Positions 29,049 to 38,079 of a stretch of 64,000 nt of DNA are shown one piece after another. Position numbers and translations under genes: made by a program. Every line of letters starts with the position of its first letter. The first letter of the stretch is position 1. The stretch comes from Myceligenerans salitolerans (GTDB lineage: Bacteria; Actinomycetota; Actinomycetes; Actinomycetales; Cellulomonadaceae): the NCBI RefSeq assembly GCF_017349295.1, contig NZ_JAFMPK010000025.1, positions 1 to 64,000 of the forward strand. The letters are read 5' to 3'. The notes beneath the pieces are model-generated. The model was not told where the DNA came from, searched no databases, and saw only the letters and a program-made list of their open reading frames with translations.

Positions 29049-31459
29049 CCGCCACCGAAGAGGCCCCGGCCACCGCCGAGGGAGACCGGGAGATCGGCCG
29101 CGACCGGCGCCGCAAGGAGGACCTCCGCCTCGTCACCGGACGCACCCGCTGGACCGACAACATCGCCCCGCCCGGCACGCTGCACCTCGCCATGGTGCGC
29201 AGCCCGCATCCGCACGCGCGCATCACGGCCGTCGACACTCAGGGTGCCCAGGCGTCCCCGAACGTCGTGGCCGTGCTCACCGGTGCCGACCTCGCCGACA
29301 CCCAGGGCGTGCTCGCCAACGCGTGGCCCATCACGCCCGACCAGGTCACTCCCGAGCACAAGCCGGTCGCCGTCGACCGGGTCGCGTTCGCCGGCGAGAT
29401 CGTCGCCGTCGTCGTCGCCCGCAGCGCCGCGGCGGCCACCGACGCCGCCGAGCTGGTCGACGTCGACTACGAGGAACTGCCCGCCGCCCTCGACCTCAAG
29501 GACGCCGCCGCCGCGAGCCCCGAGAACGGCGGCGCCCTCGCACACCCCGACCTGGGCACCAACAACTCCGCCCGCTGGGTCTTCGACTCCGCGGAGGCCG
29601 GTACCGGCGGCGACGTCGAGGACGCCGTCGCCGCCGCCCGGGCCGACGGCATCGTCATCGAACGCGAGTACCGCCAGCAGCGGCTCATCCCCGCGTTCAT
29701 GGAACCCCGCTCCGTGGTCGTCGACCCCACCGGCGAGCAGATCACCGTCTGGTCCGCCACCCAGATCCCGCACATCACCCGCTTCCTCCTGGCCGCCACC
29801 ACCGGCGTGCCCGAGTCGAAGATCCGGGTCATCGCGCCCGACGTCGGCGGCGGGTTCGGCGGCAAGCTGCAGACCACTCCCGAGGAGTGGGCGGCGTTCG
29901 CCGTCGCGCGGCGCCTCGGCAAGCCCGTCAAGTACACCGAGACCCGCTCCGAGTCCCTGCTCGCCGCCCACCACGGCCGCGACCAGTGGCAGAAGCTCAC
30001 GCTCGCGGCGACGAAGGACGGCACCGTCACGGGACTCAAGGTCGAGCTGCTCGCCGACCTCGGCGCCTATGTCGCGCTCGTGGGCGGCGGCGTGCCCGTG
30101 CTCGGCGCGTTCATGTTCAACGCCATCTACAAGTTCCCCGCCTACCGGTTCGACTGCCGCACCGTCCTGACCAACAAGACCTGGACCGACGCCTACCGCG
30201 GCGCCGGACGCCCGGAGGCCACCTTCGCCATCGAGCGCCTCATGGACGAGCTCGCCGCCGAGCTGGGCCGCGACCCCCTCGAGGTGCGCCGCCAGAACTG
30301 GATCACCCGCGACGAGTTCCCGTTCACCACCGTCGCCGGACTCACCTACGACTCCGGCGACTACGAGTCCGCCACCGCCCAGGCCGTCGAGACGTTCGGC
30401 TACGACGACCTCCGCGCCGAGCAGGCCAGGCGGCGCGAGGCAGGCGACCCCGTCCAGCTCGGCATCGGCATCTCCACGTTCACCGAGATGTGCGGCCTCG
30501 CCCCGTCCCGCGTGCTCGGCAGCCTCGACTACGGCGCCGGCGGCTGGGAGCACGCCGCGATCCGCATGCTGCCCACCGGCAAGGTCGAGGTCGTCACCGG
30601 CGCCAGCGCCCACGGCCAGGGCCACGAGACCGCCTTCAGCCAGATCGTCGCCGACCGCCTCGGCGTGCCCTTCGAGGACGTCGAGGTGCTGCACGGCGAC
30701 ACCCAGGTCGCACCCCGCGGCCTGGACACCTACGGCTCACGCTCGCTCACCGTCGGCGGCGAGGCCCTGGCGCTCGCCGCCGACAAGGTCGTGGCCAAGG
30801 CCAGACCCTGGGCCGCGCACCTGCTGGAGGCGAACGCCGACGACATCGAGTTCTCCCGCGGCAGGTTCGCCGTCGCCGGCACGGACGAGGGCAAGAGCAT
30901 CCAGGAGATCGCCCTGGCCGCCTTCGCCGCGCACGACTACCCCGAGGGCATCGAGCCGAGCATCGACGCCGAGGTCACGTTCGACCCGGTCAACTTCTCC
31001 TTCCCGCACGGCACCCACCTGTGCGCCGTCGAGGTGGACACCGAGACCGGGGCCGTCTCCCTGCGCAGGTACGTCTGCGTGGACGACGTCGGTACCGTCA
31101 TCAACCCGCTCATCGTCGCCGGGCAGGTGCACGGCGGGCTCGTGCAGGGAATCGCCCAGGCCCTGTGGGAGGAGGCCGTGTACGACGACGCCGGCACCCT
31201 GCTCACCGGTACCCTCGCCGACTACCTCGTGCCCACGGCCGCCGACCTCATCAGCTTCGACACGGCACACCGCAGCACACCCGCGACCTCCAACTCGCTC
31301 GGCGCCAAGGGCGTCGGCGAGGCCGGCACCATCGCGTCCACGCCCGCCGTCGTGAACGCCGTCGTCGACGCGTTGCGCCCCTTCGGGGTGCACGACGTGC
31401 GGATGCCCTGCACACCAGCGCGCGTCTGGCACGCCATCCAGGAAGGGGGCGCGGCATGA
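29045..31459 (+). CDS. CoxL-like molybdopterin large subunit, form II (AYRGAGR)
   Basis: Catalytic subunit of 804 aa of a xanthine-oxidase-family hydroxylase. The molybdenum cofactor contacts include [11 protein letters not shown] and the C-terminal GAKGVGEAG with the base glutamate. The active-site loop reads AYRGAGR at residues 383-389. True aerobic CO dehydrogenases have AYRCSFR with the copper-binding cysteine, so this is the form II type, whose physiological substrate is unsettled. The ATG overlaps coxS and the stop overlaps coxM, both by ATGA. Expected complex: (SLM)2 on the cytoplasmic membrane face. Confidence 0.93.
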   Translation: MTATEEAPATAEGDREIGRDRRRKEDLRLVTGRTRWTDNIAPPGTLHLAMVRSPHPHARITAVDTQGAQASPNVVAVLTGADLADTQGVLANAWPITPDQVTPEHKPVAVDRVAFAGEIVAVVVARSAAAATDAAELVDVDYEELPAALDLKDAAAASPENGGALAHPDLGTNNSARWVFDSAEAGTGGDVEDAVAAARADGIVIEREYRQQRLIPAFMEPRSVVVDPTGEQITVWSATQIPHITRFLLAATTGVPESKIRVIAPDVGGGFGGKLQTTPEEWAAFAVARRLGKPVKYTETRSESLLAAHHGRDQWQKLTLAATKDGTVTGLKVELLADLGAYVALVGGGVPVLGAFMFNAIYKFPAYRFDCRTVLTNKTWTDAYRGAGRPEATFAIERLMDELAAELGRDPLEVRRQNWITRDEFPFTTVAGLTYDSGDYESATAQAVETFGYDDLRAEQARRREAGDPVQLGIGISTFTEMCGLAPSRVLGSLDYGAGGWEHAAIRMLPTGKVEVVTGASAHGQGHETAFSQIVADRLGVPFEDVEVLHGDTQVAPRGLDTYGSRSLTVGGEALALAADKVVAKARPWAAHLLEANADDIEFSRGRFAVAGTDEGKSIQEIALAAFAAHDYPEGIEPSIDAEVTFDPVNFSFPHGTHLCAVEVDTETGAVSLRRYVCVDDVGTVINPLIVAGQVHGGLVQGIAQALWEEAVYDDAGTLLTGTLADYLVPTAADLISFDTAHRSTPATSNSLGAKGVGEAGTIASTPAVVNAVVDALRPFGVHDVRMPCTPARVWHAIQEGGAA

Positions 31460-32340
31460 TCCCCGCACCGTTCGAGTACGCCCGGCCCACCAGCGTCGAC
31501 GAAGCCCTCCGGCTCCTCGCCGGGTCCGACGACGCCAAGGTCGTCGCCGGCGGCCAGTCGCTCCTGCCCGTGCTGCGCCTGCGCCTGAACGCGCCGGAGC
31601 TCGTCGTCGACCTCGGCCGCATCGACACCCTGCGCGGCATCCGCGAGGTCCCCGGGGGAGGCGCGGTCGCCGGAGGCGGCGGCGCCATCGAGATCGGCGC
31701 GATGACGCCGTACCACGAGATCCTGGCCTCCTCCCGCGTCCGCGGTGAGCTCGGGCTCCTGCACGACGCGGTCGCCGAGGTGGGCGACCCGCAGGTGCGG
31801 CACCGCGGCACCCTCGGCGGTTCCCTCGCCCACGCCGACCCCGCGGGCGACTGCGGCGCCGCGGCGCTCGCCCTGGAAGCCGAGATGGTCGTCGCCGGCC
31901 CGGGGGGCGAGCGCGTGGTGCCGGCCGCCGAGTTCTTCCAGGACCTGTTCACCACCGCCGTGGGGGAGGACGAACTACTGACCGCCGTCCGCTTCCCCGT
32001 GCACGCCGGCTGGGGTTCCAGCTATCAGAAGTTCACGCGCACGGCCCAGCAGTGGCCCGTCGTCGCCGTCGGCGCGTCCGTGCGCCTGGCCGGCGGCACG
32101 ATCTCCGAGGCACGGATCGGACTGACCAACATGGGCTCCACCCCCTTGCGGGCGCGCGCCGTGGAGGAGGCGCTCGTGGGCGTGGCGCCGACGCCGGAGG
32201 CGGTGGGCGCCGCCTGCGCGGCAGCGGCCGACGGCACCAGCCCGCCCTCCGACCTCAACGGGGACGCCGACTACCGGCGGCACCTCGCCGGGGTGCTCGC
32301 CCGGCGGGCCGTGCTGGCCGCGGCGGCGGGAGCGGCATGA
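31456..32340 (+). CDS. CoxM-like FAD subunit of the molybdenum hydroxylase
   Basis: FAD-binding medium subunit, 294 aa. The family motifs AGGQSLLPVLRLRLNAPE (residues about 30-47) and HRGTLGGSLAHADPAGD (about 115-131) contact the flavin. A C-terminal CO_deh_flav_C domain follows. It accepts electrons from the [2Fe-2S] subunit and passes them to quinone or another acceptor. The ATG overlaps the large-subunit stop. Confidence 0.94.
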   Translation: MIPAPFEYARPTSVDEALRLLAGSDDAKVVAGGQSLLPVLRLRLNAPELVVDLGRIDTLRGIREVPGGGAVAGGGGAIEIGAMTPYHEILASSRVRGELGLLHDAVAEVGDPQVRHRGTLGGSLAHADPAGDCGAAALALEAEMVVAGPGGERVVPAAEFFQDLFTTAVGEDELLTAVRFPVHAGWGSSYQKFTRTAQQWPVVAVGASVRLAGGTISEARIGLTNMGSTPLRARAVEEALVGVAPTPEAVGAACAAAADGTSPPSDLNGDADYRRHLAGVLARRAVLAAAAGAA

Positions 32341-32371
32341 CGGCGCGGGGCGCCGGGGAAGGCGGCCACCC

Positions 32372-32863
32372 GTGGAGCTGACGCACGAGTTCACGGTGCC
32401 CGCCGACGTCGCCACCACGTTCTCCACGTTCGCCCAGGTCGAGTCCGTGGCCGAGTGCTTCCCCGGCGCGCAGGTCACCTCGGTCGACGGCGACACGTTC
32501 ACGGGCTCGGTGAAGATCAAGCTCGGCCCGATCGCGCTGACCTTCCACGGCTCCGGGGAGTTCAGGGAGAAGGAGCTCGCCACGGACGGCAGCGGCGGCC
32601 GCATGGTGCTGTCCGCGAAGGGCAAGGACAAGCGCGGCAACGGCACGGCCGGAGCGGAGGCCGTCGTCGTCCTCGCCCCGGGCGCGGGTGGGGCCGACGG
32701 CCCCACCACCGATGTCCGGGTGCGTACCGACCTCCAGATCGGGGGCAGGGTCGCCGGCATGGGCCGGGGCCTGGTCCAGGAGGTGTCGAACAAGCTGCTC
32801 GGCCGCTTCACGGACTGCCTGGAGCAGAAGCTGACCGGGACGGGAGGCCCTACGCCAGGCTGA
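32372..32863 (+). CDS. CoxG-like SRPBCC-fold protein
   Basis: Protein of 163 aa of the CO-dehydrogenase subunit G family (SRPBCC fold), with the typical opening HEFTVPADVATTFSTFAQVESVAECFPG-type segment and GSVKIKLGPI in the middle. In Oligotropha CoxG is linked to membrane attachment of the enzyme. The GTG at 32372 follows GGGGAAGG. It is 31 bp after coxM. Its last 14 bp overlap the 3' end of the convergent ABC-F gene. Confidence 0.88.
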   Translation: MELTHEFTVPADVATTFSTFAQVESVAECFPGAQVTSVDGDTFTGSVKIKLGPIALTFHGSGEFREKELATDGSGGRMVLSAKGKDKRGNGTAGAEAVVVLAPGAGGADGPTTDVRVRTDLQIGGRVAGMGRGLVQEVSNKLLGRFTDCLEQKLTGTGGPTPG

Positions 32864-34448
32864 TCAGCTCCGCGTAGCTCTCGTTCCAGAGATCCTCGTC
32901 GCCGTCCGGCAGGAGGAGGACACGCTCGGGCTCGAGCGCGTCCACCGCGCCGTCGTCGTGGGTGACCATGACGACGGCGCCCTCGTACGTCTTCAGCGCG
33001 CCGAGGATCTCCGAGCGGGAGGCCGGGTCGAGGTTGTTGGTGGGCTCGTCGAGCAGGAGCACGTTCGCGCTGGAGACGACGAGCGTCGCCAGGGCGAGCC
33101 GGGTCTTCTCGCCGCCGGACAGGACGTGGGTGGGCTTGTCGGCGTCGTCCCCGGAGAAGAGGAACGAGCCCAGCACGTTGCGCACCTGCGTGTCGGTCAG
33201 GTCGGGGGCGGCGTGCCGCAGGTTCTCCACGACGGTCGCGTTCATGTCGAGCGTGTCGTGCTCCTGGGCGTAGTAGCCGAGCTTCAGCCCGTGGCCGGCG
33301 TCGACCGTCCCGGAGTCGGCCTTCTCGACACCGGCGAGCAGCCGCAGCAGCGTCGTCTTGCCCGCGCCGTTCAGGCCGAGGACGACGACGCGCGACCCGC
33401 GGTCGATCGCCAGGTCCACGCCCGTGAACACCTCGAGCGAGCCGTACGACTTGGACAGCCCGGTCGCCGTGATCGGCGTCTTGCCGCAGGGGGCGGGCGT
33501 CGGGAACCGGAGCTTGGCGACCCGGTCGGTCTGCCGCACGCCCTCGGCGCCGTCGAGCATCTGCTCGGCGCGGCGGATCATGTTCTGGGCGGCGGTGGCC
33601 TTGGTGGCCTTCGCCCGCATCTTGTTCGCCTGGGACAGGAGCGCGGCCGCCTTCTTCTCGGCGTTGTCCCGCTCGCGCCGGCGACGACGCTCGTCCGTCT
33701 CCCGCTGCTTCTGGTAGTTGTCCCATCCCATGGCGTACTGGTCGAGCTCGCCGCGGTTCGCGTCCAGGTGGAACACCTTGTTGACGCACGCGCGCAGCAG
33801 GTCGACGTCGTGCGAGATGACGATGAAGCCGCCGCTGTAGGTGCGCAGGTAGTCGCGCAGCCAGGCGATGGAGTCGGCGTCGAGGTGGTTGGTGGGCTCG
33901 TCCAGCAGCAGGGTGTCGACGCCGGAGAACAGGATGCGCGCCAGCTCGATCCGGCGGCGCTGACCACCCGAGAGGGTGTGCAGCGGCTGTGCGAGCACGC
34001 GATCGTCGAGGCCCAGGTTCGCGGTGATGACCTGTGCCTCCGCCTCGGCGGCGTACCCGCCGGCGGCGAGGAAGCGTGCCTCCAGCTTGGGGTAGCGCTC
34101 CAGGGCCCTGGCCATCACGTCCGGGTCCTCGGAGGCCATCTCGGCCTCGGTGGTCCGCATCCTGGCGCTGAGCTTGTCGAGGTCACGGGCGGACAGCACG
34201 CGGTTCATCGCGACGACGTCGAGGTCCCCGGTGCGGGGATCCTGAGGCAGGTAGCCGATCTCGTTGCCCCGCGAGATCTGGCCCGCCGCGGGCAGCGTCT
34301 CGCCCGCGAGGGTCTTCGTGAGCGTCGTCTTGCCCGCGCCGTTGCGGCCCACCAGCCCGATACGGTCGCCCGGACCGACCCGGAACGTCGCGGGCTTCAG
34401 CAGTGCGCGGGCGCCGAAGCGCAGCTCCACGCCATGGGCGGTGATCAC
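32850..34448 (-). CDS. ABC-F family ATPase
   Basis: Soluble protein of 532 aa with two ATP-binding cassettes and no membrane domain. Cassette 1 has GRNGAGKTT, LSGGQRRRIELARIL and LLLDEPTNHLD; cassette 2 has GLNGAGKTT, LSGGEKTRLALATL and LLLDEPTNNLD. A basic, Arg/Lys-rich linker of about 70 residues (QKQRETDERRRRRERDN) lies between them, as in ribosome-binding ABC-F proteins. ABC-F factors rescue or protect translating ribosomes. The housekeeping Uup/EttA type is more likely than antibiotic resistance, judging from the canonical motifs. The GTG at 34448 begins VITAHGVELRFGARALL. Confidence 0.92.
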   Translation of the reverse strand: MITAHGVELRFGARALLKPATFRVGPGDRIGLVGRNGAGKTTLTKTLAGETLPAAGQISRGNEIGYLPQDPRTGDLDVVAMNRVLSARDLDKLSARMRTTEAEMASEDPDVMARALERYPKLEARFLAAGGYAAEAEAQVITANLGLDDRVLAQPLHTLSGGQRRRIELARILFSGVDTLLLDEPTNHLDADSIAWLRDYLRTYSGGFIVISHDVDLLRACVNKVFHLDANRGELDQYAMGWDNYQKQRETDERRRRRERDNAEKKAAALLSQANKMRAKATKATAAQNMIRRAEQMLDGAEGVRQTDRVAKLRFPTPAPCGKTPITATGLSKSYGSLEVFTGVDLAIDRGSRVVVLGLNGAGKTTLLRLLAGVEKADSGTVDAGHGLKLGYYAQEHDTLDMNATVVENLRHAAPDLTDTQVRNVLGSFLFSGDDADKPTHVLSGGEKTRLALATLVVSSANVLLLDEPTNNLDPASRSEILGALKTYEGAVVMVTHDDGAVDALEPERVLLLPDGDEDLWNESYAELISLA

Positions 34449-34520
34449 GGGATGAGGGTCCTTCGAAGGTCGCGGGAGTGCGGGGCCCATGGCGGCCGAG
34501 CCGATCGGGGCCGGGCCAGT

Positions 34521-35348
34521 CTACGCAGTCGGGGCGGGAAAGCGCAGTGAGTTACGTCGCCGGCGGCCGGTCGCGTGGACGACCCACCAGGCGGCGACGT
34601 AGACGACGGCGGCGCCGAACAGCGTGACGCCCGCGGTCTCCGCGGCGGCCCGGAGGAGGACCTCGGCGGAGACGCCGGCCGGGTCGCCGGCCGCACTCCG
34701 CCACTGCGGCAGTCCTCCGGCGACGGCGCCCGCGGCGGCGACCGCCAGGACGGTCACGGCCGCGGCGGTCCGGACCCGCAGGCCGGACCGGCGGCGCCAC
34801 AGGTACCACACGAGCACCACCAGGCCCGCCACGGTGCTCACGTGCTGGAGCAGTCTCGCCCAGGTGAGGCCGCCGACCGCCGGGTCGGACAGCACCGCCA
34901 CGTGCGTCACGACGTACCCGTCGCCGTGGGTGAACGAGTCCCAGAGCAGGTGCGTGGCGATCCCGATCAGCAGCGACAGCAGGATCCACGCGCCCCGGAC
35001 GGCTACCGTACGCAACCCGGCCCCACCGCCCGCACCACCCCGCGGGGCCGCGCCGTCCGCCGTCGGACCTGTCGCGAGTAGCGCCGCGGCGGGCCGCCGA
35101 GCCGCCCACCAGGCGGCGACCAGGAGGACCGCGTAGGGCAGGGCGACCGTCAGGGAGCCGGTCAGGCCGTGCGAGGTGGTCGCGTTGAGATACGGCTCGT
35201 ACCAGGACTGCGCGGTGACGGGAACGGGCAGGGCCCGGGCGAAGTAGGGCAGGTCCGGCGCGATCGCCCCGGCCACCAGGCCGGCCGCGCTGAAGGGCGG
35301 GCGCACGAACGGCAACACGGCGGCAGGGTGGGACGGAGTGAAGGGCAT
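34521..35348 (-). CDS. DUF4184-family integral membrane protein
   Basis: Membrane protein of 275 aa with about six hydrophobic segments. The opening MPFTPSHPAAVLPFVRP and the phrase GAIAPDLPYF are hallmarks of DUF4184. A conserved HLLWDSFTHGDGY segment suggests a metal- or lipid-headgroup-binding site as in YdjM-like proteins. The function is unknown. The start at 35348 has TACTCT 7 nt upstream and no Shine-Dalgarno sequence. Confidence 0.85.
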   Translation of the reverse strand: MPFTPSHPAAVLPFVRPPFSAAGLVAGAIAPDLPYFARALPVPVTAQSWYEPYLNATTSHGLTGSLTVALPYAVLLVAAWWAARRPAAALLATGPTADGAAPRGGAGGGAGLRTVAVRGAWILLSLLIGIATHLLWDSFTHGDGYVVTHVAVLSDPAVGGLTWARLLQHVSTVAGLVVLVWYLWRRRSGLRVRTAAAVTVLAVAAAGAVAGGLPQWRSAAGDPAGVSAEVLLRAAAETAGVTLFGAAVVYVAAWWVVHATGRRRRNSLRFPAPTA

Positions 35349-35355
35349 CGCCCCA

Positions 35356-35361
35356 AGAGTA
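35356..35361 (-). promoter_or_regulatory. -10 element TACTCT (leaderless start)
   Basis: On the minus strand TACTCT ends 7 nt before the ATG of the DUF4184 gene. Confidence 0.5.
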
Positions 35362-35485
35362 AGCGGTGCTCGACGAACCCCGGCTGCGGACCTACGCCGC
35401 AGGATCGACGACCGTGATCCGAGGTCCGACGACGTGCACGTGCCCAGGATCACACATGACGGAGGACGTGCCCACGGCACGGCTT

Positions 35486-36439
35486 TCAGCGGAACTGGGA
35501 GTCGATGAGGGCGTCCTCGTCGTCGGAGTCGGCGGTGGGGCGCGACAGCAGGCCCCGGCCACCGTTCCGGGCCGGGCGGCGCGCGCGCGACGTCGTCCCG
35601 CCGGTGGCCGCGTCGACGTCGGGCGCGGCCAGCAGGAGGTCCCCGGCCGACACCTTCTCGCCCCGCAGCGCTCCCCGTTCGCGCCGCCACAGCAGCACGT
35701 AGCCGGCGAGCGCGCCGACCGAGAACACGCCCCACTGGAACGCGTAGCTCAAATGCGACCCGGGGTCGGTGTCGGGCGCGGGAAGCGCGACGGGCGCCGT
35801 CGCCGGCCGTGGCTCCTCCGCGCGGAGCGCCCCGTACGCGCCGACGGTGCGGCCGTCGGCCCAGGCCGCACCGTCGGGGCCGGCGGCCAGGACCTGGCCG
35901 GTCGAGATCGCCTGTACCTGCCCTTGCGGAGCGCCGCGCGACGACGGCGGCTCGTCGAGACGCAGCGACGCCGTCACCTCGACCTCGCCGGCCGGGGGCT
36001 CCGGCACGGACGCCGGCGCGCTCCCGTCCGTGCCGAGGGGCACGAACCCGCGGTCGATCACCACGACGATGCCGTCCGGCGCGTCCGGATGTTCCGCGAC
36101 GAACGGCACGAGCACGTGGTAGCCGGGCGTGGAGTGCACGGGCCGGTTGCGCAGCAGCACGGTCGCGTCGGGTTCGTACCGGCCGGTGAGGGTGACCGGC
36201 CGCCAGACGGCGTCCGCGGGCAGGGCGGCGCCCGGCCCGTCCAGGACGTCGGCGAGCGCTACGGGCTCCGCCGACCAGTTCGCCTCGATCAGATCGATCT
36301 GCGCGGTGCGGTCCTCGTACCGGTCCCACTGCCAGCGGCCCGCGACCAGGCAGAGCGCGGCCAGCAGGAGCGCGGCGACACCGAGCACCACCCACTGCCG
36401 GGTGGTGCGGGGCGCGCGGGTCCGGTCGGCATCGCTCAC
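35486..36439 (-). CDS. SURF1-family cytochrome oxidase biogenesis protein
   Basis: Protein of 317 aa with one membrane segment near each end, WVVLGVAALLLAALCLVAG at about residues 16-34 and FQWGVFSVGALAGYVLLW at about 230-248. An extracytoplasmic domain with VTLTGRYEP, VLLRNRPV and the conserved VDRGFVPLG-type strand (VVIDRGFVPLG) lies between them. SURF1 helps insert heme a into cytochrome c oxidase. About 65 disordered residues follow the last membrane segment. The GTG start overlaps the stop of the small upstream gene as GTGA. Confidence 0.9.
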   Translation of the reverse strand: MSDADRTRAPRTTRQWVVLGVAALLLAALCLVAGRWQWDRYEDRTAQIDLIEANWSAEPVALADVLDGPGAALPADAVWRPVTLTGRYEPDATVLLRNRPVHSTPGYHVLVPFVAEHPDAPDGIVVVIDRGFVPLGTDGSAPASVPEPPAGEVEVTASLRLDEPPSSRGAPQGQVQAISTGQVLAAGPDGAAWADGRTVGAYGALRAEEPRPATAPVALPAPDTDPGSHLSYAFQWGVFSVGALAGYVLLWRRERGALRGEKVSAGDLLLAAPDVDAATGGTTSRARRPARNGGRGLLSRPTADSDDEDALIDSQFR

Positions 36440-36696
36440 GCGGGCCCCTGCTGGTCCAGCTCGCCCGCGGGCACGGTCCGCTTCCAGAAACCGCGGGCGG
36501 ACAGGAACTGCTCGAGGTGCTCGCGGTGGTCGTCGCAGGCGAGCCACACCTTGCGGCGCTGCGGGGTGTGCAGGCGCGGGTTGTTCCACAGCAGGCCCCA
36601 GGTGGCTCCCGCGCGGCAGCCCTTGGCGCTGCAGATCAGCTCGTCGACGGGGTCCGGCGTCGCGGCGGCCCCGCCGCCCAGTCCGAGGACATCCAT
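36436..36696 (-). CDS. Conserved small Cys-containing protein
   Basis: Protein of 86 aa, translationally coupled on both sides (ATGA with DUF3099 upstream, GTGA with SURF1 downstream). It contains CSAKGC near residue 22 and a later ACDDHREHLEQFL, giving a possible metal-binding C-x4-C...C-x2-H set. A small acetone-type protein of this kind is widespread next to SURF1 in actinobacteria. The function is unknown; the context suggests respiratory complex assembly. Confidence 0.75.
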   Translation of the reverse strand: MDVLGLGGGAAATPDPVDELICSAKGCRAGATWGLLWNNPRLHTPQRRKVWLACDDHREHLEQFLSARGFWKRTVPAGELDQQGPA

Positions 36697-37112
36697 CAGT
36701 TCTGCTTCTCCACCGGTTCGTCGCGTACGTCGTCGAGCAGCGTGTCACCGTCGATGACGGTGTGCCCCGTGCCCGACGGCGGCCGCCCCGCGCCGTCGGG
36801 CACGTCAGCGGCCGGGGGCAGCGCGGCCGGGCCGTCCGGCACGTAGGCCTGGGCGTCGCGCGGGGTGCGGTTCGGCCCCGCGTTGACGAAGACGACCGCG
36901 GTGTACGGCAGCACGACCGCGCCGGCGGCAAGCGTCCACCCGAGCCAGGCGGGTCCCATGGTGAGGCAGAGGATCGCGGAGACGAAGCACACCAGCCGGA
37001 TGGCCATCTGGATGAGATAGACCTTCGTGCGCCGTGCCTGATCGGCGTCCAGCGACTCGGGGACCGACGTGATCGACTGGACCTCGGGCTCGGGACGGGG
37101 AGCCTTGCTCAT
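36696..37112 (-). CDS. DUF3099 membrane protein
   Basis: Protein of 138 aa with the DUF3099 pattern: a cytoplasmic start (QSITSVPESLDADQARR), two adjacent membrane helices (IRLVCFVSAILCLTMGPAWL and WTLAAGAVVLPYTAVVFVN), then an Asp/Pro-rich tail. It is the first gene of a three-gene operon ending in SURF1. I prefer the ATG at 37112 over the GTG one codon earlier. TAGACT lies 6 nt upstream. Function unknown. Confidence 0.87.
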   Translation of the reverse strand: MSKAPRPEPEVQSITSVPESLDADQARRTKVYLIQMAIRLVCFVSAILCLTMGPAWLGWTLAAGAVVLPYTAVVFVNAGPNRTPRDAQAYVPDGPAALPPAADVPDGAGRPPSGTGHTVIDGDTLLDDVRDEPVEKQN

Positions 37113-37118
37113 CACCCC

Positions 37119-37124
37119 AGTCTA
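37119..37124 (-). promoter_or_regulatory. -10 element TAGACT (leaderless start)
   Basis: On the minus strand TAGACT ends 6 nt before the ATG of the DUF3099 gene. Confidence 0.5.
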
Positions 37125-37167
37125 CGAGTCGTGTGCGGGGGTCGGCGCCGACTCCGGATCGCGGCCG

Positions 37168-37262
37168 AAGACCATCCCGTGGCGACGGATCGGCTTCACG
37201 GATTCGTCGAGGAGAACCCGGAGTACGTCACCACCGAGCTGCTGGACTTCCTTGGCCGCTGA
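37168..37262 (+). pseudogene. Remnant of an alpha/beta-hydrolase C-terminus
   Basis: On the plus strand the frame ending at 37262 reads about 30 codons that include HGFVEENPEYVTTELLDFLGR before a stop. This looks like the last helix of alpha/beta hydrolases (F-x-EE-x-P-x-x-V...L-DFL). No upstream catalytic region exists in any frame, because the neighbouring DNA belongs to the DUF3099 operon. It is probably a relic left by deletion, and chance resemblance is possible. Confidence 0.35.
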
Positions 37263-38079
37263 GTGCGATGCCGCCTGCCCAGTACGCCAGTGCCACGACC
37301 GCGAGCGTGGCCGCCAGCAGGGCGGCGTCGGCCGCCGTGAACCGCAGACGGGCCAGCCGCAGCGCCCGGCCCGCGCCGCCGACGCTGCCCGCGGCGGTGA
37401 AGCCGCGCGTCTCCAGCGCCTCCACCGTGGTGCGTGTGCGTTTCGCCGTGTTCAGGACGAGCGGGTAGAAGGACCGGACCAGGATCGTGCCGAGGCGGAC
37501 GACAGGACGCCAGCCGAGGAAGCCCGGTCCGCGCGGCGGGGCGCCGCGCAGGCGGTGGCCGTCGACGATGGTGCGGAACTCGTCCACGAGCACGGGGATC
37601 ATGCGGTAGCCGTAGCTCACGGCGAATCCCAGGATCTCCGGGGCCCGCATCGCCAGCAGGGCGTCGCTGATCTTCTCCGGGTCGAGGGAGGCGAACGCGG
37701 CCATGCTGACCAGCGACACCGTGCCCAGCTTCAGCACGGGCAGCACGAGCGCGCCGATCGCCGCGGGGTCCTCACGCAGGATCAGCAGCATGACGAGCAG
37801 GTACACGAGATCGCCGACGATCCCGAGCAGGAACAGCCCCAGGAGCAGCGGGCCGATCCTCGCCGCCAGCGCCGCGGCCAGGGCGGCGGCGAAGAGGACG
37901 GCCAGGACCCCGACGTCGTAGGTGAACCACGGGGCCAGCGCCCCGATCACGTACCACCACACCACCGCGCGCGGGTCGCGGACCGCGAGGAAACCGCCGC
38001 GGGTGGCGTACGCGACACGCATCAGTTCGAGGGTGACCCAGTCCACGGAGAGGCGGTCGAGACCGCGCCGGGTGCTCAT
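37228..38079 (-). CDS. ECF transporter T component
   Basis: Membrane coupling subunit of 283 aa with about five to six hydrophobic segments. The two cytoplasmic coupling motifs with central Arg are visible as GHRLRGAPP and ALETRGF. It links the vitamin- or metal-binding S protein to the ATPases. The ATG at 38079 follows GGAGG and overlaps the ATPase gene by ATGA. It lies at the 3' end of the S-AA-T operon. Confidence 0.9.
   Translation of the reverse strand: MSTRRGLDRLSVDWVTLELMRVAYATRGGFLAVRDPRAVVWWYVIGALAPWFTYDVGVLAVLFAAALAAALAARIGPLLLGLFLLGIVGDLVYLLVMLLILREDPAAIGALVLPVLKLGTVSLVSMAAFASLDPEKISDALLAMRAPEILGFAVSYGYRMIPVLVDEFRTIVDGHRLRGAPPRGPGFLGWRPVVRLGTILVRSFYPLVLNTAKRTRTTVEALETRGFTAAGSVGGAGRALRLARLRFTAADAALLAATLAVVALAYWAGGIALSGQGSPAARW

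Noticed and set aside
29045-31459. Calling the hydroxylase an aerobic CO dehydrogenase
   Set aside because: The active-site loop is AYRGAGR, without the Cys of form I CoxL.
32850-34448. An antibiotic-resistance ABC-F protein
   Set aside because: There is no associated resistance locus or leader peptide, and the motifs fit the housekeeping group. Sequence alone cannot separate them with certainty.
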